From the NCBI RefSeq assembly GCF_017498545.1, contig NZ_CP071793.1, forward strand, positions 6,709,001 to 6,773,000: 64,000 nucleotides of DNA, written 5' to 3'. Below the pieces are notes generated by a model that worked only from the letters and a program-made list of their open reading frames with translations, ran no database searches and was not told the origin of the DNA. Shown piece by piece: positions 59,795 through 64,000 of this stretch; position 1 is the first letter of the stretch; every line of letters begins with the position of its first letter. The translations under genes were made by a program, and so were the position numbers. Source of the stretch: Sulfidibacter corallicola. Lineage in GTDB: Bacteria > Acidobacteriota > Holophagae > Acanthopleuribacterales > Acanthopleuribacteraceae.

Positions 59795-61996
59795 CTATCC
59801 GAGTGTCGACGGTATCGGCAATTCGCGGTGACGGTGCCCCGTGGCCGCGAAAACGGCATTGGCCAGGGCGGGGGCCACGGGCGGTAACCCGGGTTCGCCG
59901 ATGCCGCCGGGCGCCTCCGCCGACGGGACCAGGTGCACCTCGATGGGCGGGGTTTGCGAGAACCGCAGTGCGGGGTAGCTGTCGAAATTGGCTTGTTCCA
60001 CCGTGCCGTTGCGAAGCGTGATGCGTTGGAACAGTGCGGCGGACAGACCGTAGACGACACTGCCCTCCAGTTGCGCACGCACCGTATCGGGATGGATCGC
60101 GATCCCGCAATCGGCGGCGATCACCACTCTGTCGACCGATAGCCGGCCCTCCTCGTCGGCCCGGACATCGACGACGGCGGCCGTGTAGGTGCGACTGGTG
60201 TAGTACCAGCACGCCGCGATGCCGCGACCCGCGCCGGCCGGAAGTTCGGCGCCCCAGCCGGCCTTTTCGGCCGCCAGCCGCAGAACCGCGGCCTGGCGTC
60301 CCGGATCCACTACCTGATCGGCTGCATTGGGGTTGGGGGAGAAGGCTTCCCGACTGGCCAACAGGTCGAGCCTGAAAGCCAGCGGGTCCTTGTTCGCGGC
60401 GATGGCCAGTTCGTCGATGAAACTCTCGACCGCGAAAATGTTGTAGGAGTAGGCGACGGATCGCCACCAGCCCTGGCGAACCACGGAATGCAGCTCGCTG
60501 AAGGCGAAGCGCCGGTTGGCGATGGCGTAGGGCAGATCCATGGTGCTTCCATGCGATTCGGGTTCGTGGGCCGCGGCGTGGCCGACACCGTTGTAGGTGC
60601 TGCTGATCGAGCTGGAAAACAAGTGATGATGTAGCGCCTCGGGCTTACCGTCACTATCCAGGACGCCTTGCATGAGGTGAATGTTGGAGGGGCGAAAAAA
60701 GCCGTGACGCATGTCGTCCTCGCGCCGCCAGACCACTTGGATCGGTTGGCCCGTTTCACGCGCCAGAATGGCCGCTTCCAGAACGAAGTCCGGGTTGACC
60801 CGTCGTCCGAACGCGCCGCCCATGCGGATCACGTTCACGGTAATCGCCTTGAGCGGCAAACCCAGTGCCTCGGAGACCGCCCGGGCGGCCCATCCTGGTG
60901 ATTGCGTGGGCGCCCAGATTTCGCAATGAGAGGCGCTGGCGATGGCCGTGCAGTTCATGGGTTCCATGGGAGCGTGGGCCAGAAACGGCAAGGTGTAGAC
61001 CGCCTCCACGGTCTCTCGGCCTTCGCTCAGGGCCTTCTGCGCGTTGCCGGACTCGTGGACCGTGATTCCCGGTTCCCCTCGGCGTTTTTCGAACTGTGTC
61101 GCCAGATCGCCGCTGTTCTCTTTTGCTCCGTTCGCGGGTTTCCATGTCACCACGAGCGCTTTGGCCCCCTGCATCGCCGCCCAGGTGGTATCGGCCACCA
61201 CGGCCACGCCTGGGCTCATGTGATTGGGGGCGGATCGGCCGGACAGCGGCACGACGCTGTGAACCCCGGGCACCCCCTGTGCCGTGGCAGGGTCGTGGCT
61301 CTCCAGCTCGCCGTCGAAATAGGGGCAGCGAACGATGACCGCGTAGCGCAGGTTCGGGCGTCGGGTGTCGAGGCCGAATGCCTGGGTGCCCCGCACGATG
61401 TCCGTCAAATCGGGATTGGGCACCGAGGTACCGATCAGTTTGAACGCTTTCGGATCCTTGAGCACGGGGCTTTTCGGAATCGGTTGTTCGGCCGCGGCTC
61501 GGGCCAGCGCACCCAAGCTCGTCTTGGTTTGGGGATCGTGCGCCACGCGAACCGTGCCTTCGCTGATTTCGATCTCTTTGTCCGAGACGCCCCATTTCTT
61601 GGCCGCCGCCCGAACGATCATCTCGCGGGCCGCGGCGCCGGCCTGGCGCATCGGTTGCCAGAGCGCGATCACACTGTAACTTCCGCTGACCTGTTGGTCC
61701 CCGAACCGTTCGTCGAAGGGGGCCTGTTTCAGGTCCACGCGGGACCATGCCGCGTCCAATTCTTCGGCGACCAACATCGCCAGGCCGTGGCGGACCCCTT
61801 GACCCATCTCGGGTTTGGGCACGACCACCGTGATGCGGTCGTCTTCGCCGATTTCGAGCATGGCGCCCACGATCAAGTTGCCGGATGCCTCGTCGAACCG
61901 GGCCTTTTCACCGGGTGAACAGCGCGGCAGCGAGACCGCCAACACCAGCGCGGCACCACCGCCCTGGATCACTTTGAGAAACGATCGACGATCCAT
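59795..61996 (-). CDS. IorB-like molybdopterin-binding oxidoreductase subunit, Tat-exported
   Basis: A 733-residue protein of the xanthine oxidase family (isoquinoline 1-oxidoreductase beta-subunit type). A twin-arginine signal opens it (MDRRSFLKVIQGGGAALVLA), so it is probably exported folded. Cofactor-region motifs such as PKPEMGQGVRHGLAMLVAEELDA, HAPMEPMNC, GGAFGRRVNPDF and GWWRSVAYSYN are clear. The iron-sulfur partner (IorA type) and any electron acceptor are not encoded next to it, which is unusual. GGGAGA precedes the ATG. It converges with the kinase gene 8 bp away. Confidence 0.9.
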   Translation of the reverse strand: MDRRSFLKVIQGGGAALVLAVSLPRCSPGEKARFDEASGNLIVGAMLEIGEDDRITVVVPKPEMGQGVRHGLAMLVAEELDAAWSRVDLKQAPFDERFGDQQVSGSYSVIALWQPMRQAGAAAREMIVRAAAKKWGVSDKEIEISEGTVRVAHDPQTKTSLGALARAAAEQPIPKSPVLKDPKAFKLIGTSVPNPDLTDIVRGTQAFGLDTRRPNLRYAVIVRCPYFDGELESHDPATAQGVPGVHSVVPLSGRSAPNHMSPGVAVVADTTWAAMQGAKALVVTWKPANGAKENSGDLATQFEKRRGEPGITVHESGNAQKALSEGRETVEAVYTLPFLAHAPMEPMNCTAIASASHCEIWAPTQSPGWAARAVSEALGLPLKAITVNVIRMGGAFGRRVNPDFVLEAAILARETGQPIQVVWRREDDMRHGFFRPSNIHLMQGVLDSDGKPEALHHHLFSSSISSTYNGVGHAAAHEPESHGSTMDLPYAIANRRFAFSELHSVVRQGWWRSVAYSYNIFAVESFIDELAIAANKDPLAFRLDLLASREAFSPNPNAADQVVDPGRQAAVLRLAAEKAGWGAELPAGAGRGIAACWYYTSRTYTAAVVDVRADEEGRLSVDRVVIAADCGIAIHPDTVRAQLEGSVVYGLSAALFQRITLRNGTVEQANFDSYPALRFSQTPPIEVHLVPSAEAPGGIGEPGLPPVAPALANAVFAATGHRHRELPIPSTLG

Positions 61997-62278
61997 GTGC
62001 GAATCTCCCTAATTTCTCTTGTGCTGTGACTGCGGCACTATCATTTCCCACTGACGGAAGGAGAGCAAGCAAAAAGCAAACGGGACCTTCTCGCTCGAAA
62101 TCCGCGTCTTTGGGGAGGGATCGGTTTGGGGCATATGCTAAAATGAATCCATCATCGAAACATACATGGTTTTTTTAGTCATAAGCTTGTTTTTTCGTGC
62201 TCCACGGGTAGAGGAAAAACCTTGAATTCTCAATAAGCACGGTGATTTGGCATGCACTGTAACGGAGGAAGTTCGTGT
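61997..62278. other. divergent intergenic region
   Basis: About 280 bases between iorB-like and the Hpt gene, AT-rich in its right half, with no repeat or RNA signature. It should hold both divergent promoters; none could be assigned. Confidence 0.35.
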
Positions 62279-62635
62279 ATGGGCGCACAAAAGTATCTTG
62301 ATCCCCGCCCCATTCAGGCGATTCCCATCGCCACCCTGCGGTTGGTGGTCGATATGTTCGAATCCGAGGTTCCGAGCACACTGGAGCGTCTACAGACGTT
62401 CCTCGGCGAGGGAGACGCGGAATCGATGGGGGAAGAGGCTCATCGACTCAAGGGAAGCTGTCTGAGCTTGGGGGCGGTGAGTATGGCGGAAGAATTGAAA
62501 ATCCTCCAAGATTTTGGATTTTCGAAATCTCTCGAAAAAGTGCCGGTTCACCTCGAGCGGTTGGCGGAATTGTTCCCGCCCACACTGTCTGCCCTGCAGC
62601 AAGAATTGCAAGTGCGGATCGATCAGGAGTCCTGA
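62279..62635 (+). CDS. stand-alone Hpt (histidine phosphotransfer) protein
   Basis: A 118-residue all-helical protein with the Hpt signature EEAHRLKGSCLSLGA; His55 is the phospho-accepting residue. It has no other domain. Such proteins shuttle phosphate between a hybrid kinase and a final response regulator. The hybrid kinase 2.5 kb upstream ends in a receiver and has no Hpt of its own. The ATG at 62279 has GGAGG 10 nt before it; an ATG 9 codons earlier has none. A strong terminator follows. Confidence 0.88.
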   Translation: MGAQKYLDPRPIQAIPIATLRLVVDMFESEVPSTLERLQTFLGEGDAESMGEEAHRLKGSCLSLGAVSMAEELKILQDFGFSKSLEKVPVHLERLAELFPPTLSALQQELQVRIDQES

Positions 62636-62641
62636 AACGGG

Positions 62642-62681
62642 AAAACCCGGCAGCCCAATCTTTTGGAAGATGCCGGGTTTT
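62642..62681. terminator. bidirectional intrinsic terminator after the Hpt gene
   Basis: AAAACCCGGC pairs with GCCGGGTTTT, with an inner stem ATCTT/AAGAT around TTGG. T runs exist on both strands, so it can also serve the facing methyltransferase gene. Confidence 0.88.
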
Positions 62682-62775
62682 GAGAGTTCAGTGAGTTCAT
62701 TGTCGTAGTGACGTTTGGCCTAAAGCCATTATTCTTGTCGGTTCGAACCCCAGAAAAACTTGATTTTCGCGGCCT

Positions 62776-63558
62776 TCACTCCTTGGTGCAGACCAGGACC
62801 CAGACCCGATGCGGGATTTCCAACATCTGATCGGCGTATTTGAGTTCCAGTAAACCCTTCAAGGAGAGATCGAAGCGGATGGTCTGGTCTTTGGACATGG
62901 TGCCGGTTACGCCGTGTGTGGCCCGGATCCGACCGCGCCATGCCTCGGGTGTGTACGGCACCACCACGTCGAAAGAAAAGGTTTCCAGGTAACCGAATCC
63001 GGCCTTGGCTACATCCAGGGTCCAAGTCCCGTAGATGCCCACGCCGCCACCGTACACGATGTGCGGTTTGGGTTGCATCGGGTTGAAGGCTTCGATCAGG
63101 TTTTCGGTGGCCTCCACCACCGAGCCGGGTAGGTTCAGCCAGTCGAAATGGGCGATGGCCAGTTGACCGCCGCGCTTGAGGACGCGATTCACTTCGCGGG
63201 CGGCGTTGGGCCGGTCGAGCAGGTGCCAGCACTGACCCGCCGTGACCGCATCGAAGTAATTGGAGGGCATGTTGGTCGCGGTCGGATCACCCTGGACCCA
63301 GTTGATGCGCAGGCCTTCGAACTCGGCGATATTGCGGGCCGCCGCGATGTGGGCGGCGCTGGGCTCCAGGGCCGTCACCTGGCAGCCACGCTGTGCGAAG
63401 CCGCGCGTCAGGGTGCCCGTACCCGCGCCGAAATCCAGGATGTTCTGGCCCGTCAGGCCGATTTGATGGGATGCCAGCCGGTCGAAGGTGACCTGGGGAA
63501 AGCCCACCCGGTACCGCACGTATTCGGATGAAGTTTTTCCGTATTCAACGCCGTTCAC
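62776..63558 (-). CDS. class I SAM-dependent methyltransferase
   Basis: A 260-residue protein with a SAM-binding core: ILDFGAGTGTLTRGFA (motif I, about 40-55), ALEPS (end of strand two), DAVTAGQCWHLLD (motif II region) and LKRGGQLAIAHFDW (motif III). This resembles ubiE/arsM-type small-molecule methyltransferases (Methyltransf_11); the substrate is unknown. The start is set at the GTG at 63558, with GGAGG 5 nt before it; the longer frame upstream is arginine-rich and less likely. Confidence 0.85.
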   Translation of the reverse strand: MNGVEYGKTSSEYVRYRVGFPQVTFDRLASHQIGLTGQNILDFGAGTGTLTRGFAQRGCQVTALEPSAAHIAAARNIAEFEGLRINWVQGDPTATNMPSNYFDAVTAGQCWHLLDRPNAAREVNRVLKRGGQLAIAHFDWLNLPGSVVEATENLIEAFNPMQPKPHIVYGGGVGIYGTWTLDVAKAGFGYLETFSFDVVVPYTPEAWRGRIRATHGVTGTMSKDQTIRFDLSLKGLLELKYADQMLEIPHRVWVLVCTKE

Positions 63559-63667
63559 GTCAACCTCCGCGTGTTGTTTGGGGATGCGTCGCGCGATCGA
63601 TCGCCGTCGCATCGGCGCACGCCGATCGGGCTTGATCGGGCGGGAGGACGAATGGGAGGGCGAGCCC

Positions 63668-64000
63668 TCAGAGTTTGGTGGCGGAAACCAGGGTCAAGTA
63701 GCGGCCTTTGTGATCCAGGGCCAAACGGGTGATGCCCTTCAACCCCTGATCGGCGAGATCCGCGATCTGGCGCCATTGCTTGTCGCGCTTGGGGTGGAGC
63801 AGGTACAACCGGGACTCGCGAGCCATCAACAGCGCGCCGTCGGGTGTCCAGACGTAATCTTCGGCGCCCTCGACGGTCTCCGCCAAAACCTCGCGCTTTT
63901 GATCGGACAACCCGAGCTGGAGGATTTGCCAGGTTTTGCCCTCGGGTTTGTGGACCGCGTAGAGGCTTTTCTTGTCGGGAGCCAAGGTGAAACAGCGGCC
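63668..64000 (-). CDS. C-terminal part of a WD40/TolB-like propeller protein (partial)
   Basis: The frame enters from the right edge and ends at 63668; 110 residues are visible. Repeats such as LAPDKKSLYAVHKPEGKTWQILQL, DYVWTPDGALLMARESRLYLLHP and LALDHKGRYLTLVS have the strand pattern of TolB/WD40-like blades (xSPDGxxL type). Only the last two or three blades are here, so function cannot be assigned. Confidence 0.7.
   Translation of the reverse strand, partial: GRCFTLAPDKKSLYAVHKPEGKTWQILQLGLSDQKREVLAETVEGAEDYVWTPDGALLMARESRLYLLHPKRDKQWRQIADLADQGLKGITRLALDHKGRYLTLVSATKL

Noticed and set aside
62735..62750. GGTTCGAACCCC resembling a tRNA T-arm
   Set aside because: The flanking bases do not form a 5-bp T stem, and no acceptor, D or anticodon arm fits upstream.

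Overview
The window reads as chromosome from a high-GC (about 60% by eye) Gram-negative bacterium. MurE carries the meso-diaminopimelate motif DNPR, and there are Tat and lipoprotein signals, a heme A synthase and many receiver, PAS and HD-GYP proteins. The mix of a compact cell-wall cluster with large secreted beta-propeller, protease and ankyrin proteins fits Acidobacteriota (perhaps a Holophagae or Acanthopleuribacter-like lineage). That placement is inference from gene content; the window has no rRNA.

Layout. 1-0.7 kb: the 5' end of a membrane or secreted protein gene leaving the window, and a possible 37-codon small gene ending at a hairpin. 0.7-1.4 kb: aat. 1.5-18.4 kb: a complete minus-strand division and cell wall (dcw) cluster, transcribed mraZ-rsmH-ftsL-ftsI-murE-murF-mraY-murD-ftsW-murG-murC-ftsQ-ftsA-ftsZ, with murB and ddl absent. 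A consensus-like promoter overlapped by three TGGAC repeats at 10-bp spacing (MraZ boxes) precedes mraZ. 18.8-21.6 kb: a second cluster of MraZ-like boxes, then arcA and arcC. 21.8-29.9 kb: an RND/MMPL exporter, a Fur-family regulator, an SDR, an M50-like membrane peptidase, a GH43-like five-bladed propeller protein, an aldo/keto reductase and a small secreted protein. 30.4-37.3 kb: a secreted beta-propeller, a response regulator, an ankyrin-CAP lipoprotein, a Gfo/Idh/MocA oxidoreductase and two odd membrane proteins. 37.3-43.2 kb: a soluble four-PAS chemoreceptor, a 1.4-kb gene-free region rich in stem-loops and headed by a promoter-like element, then a secreted subtilisin-like protease. 43.5-54 kb: a degenerate receiver-CBS protein, heme A synthase, citrate synthase, a CoA-binding protein, uvrB, a transglutaminase-TPR protein and speA. 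54-64 kb: an esterase, HD-GYP plus hybrid histidine kinase, an orphan IorB-like molybdoenzyme subunit, a stand-alone Hpt protein, a methyltransferase and a truncated propeller-like gene.

How the parts may work together. The dcw cluster supplies lipid II synthesis and the divisome and is probably autoregulated by MraZ. ArcA/ArcC and SpeA are three arginine-consuming enzymes. The hybrid kinase lacks an Hpt domain and a lone Hpt protein lies 2.5 kb away, so a phosphorelay that includes the HD-GYP protein is plausible. The best candidates for something undescribed are the hairpin-rich non-coding region at 40.3-41.4 kb and the extra MraZ-box cluster facing arcA.
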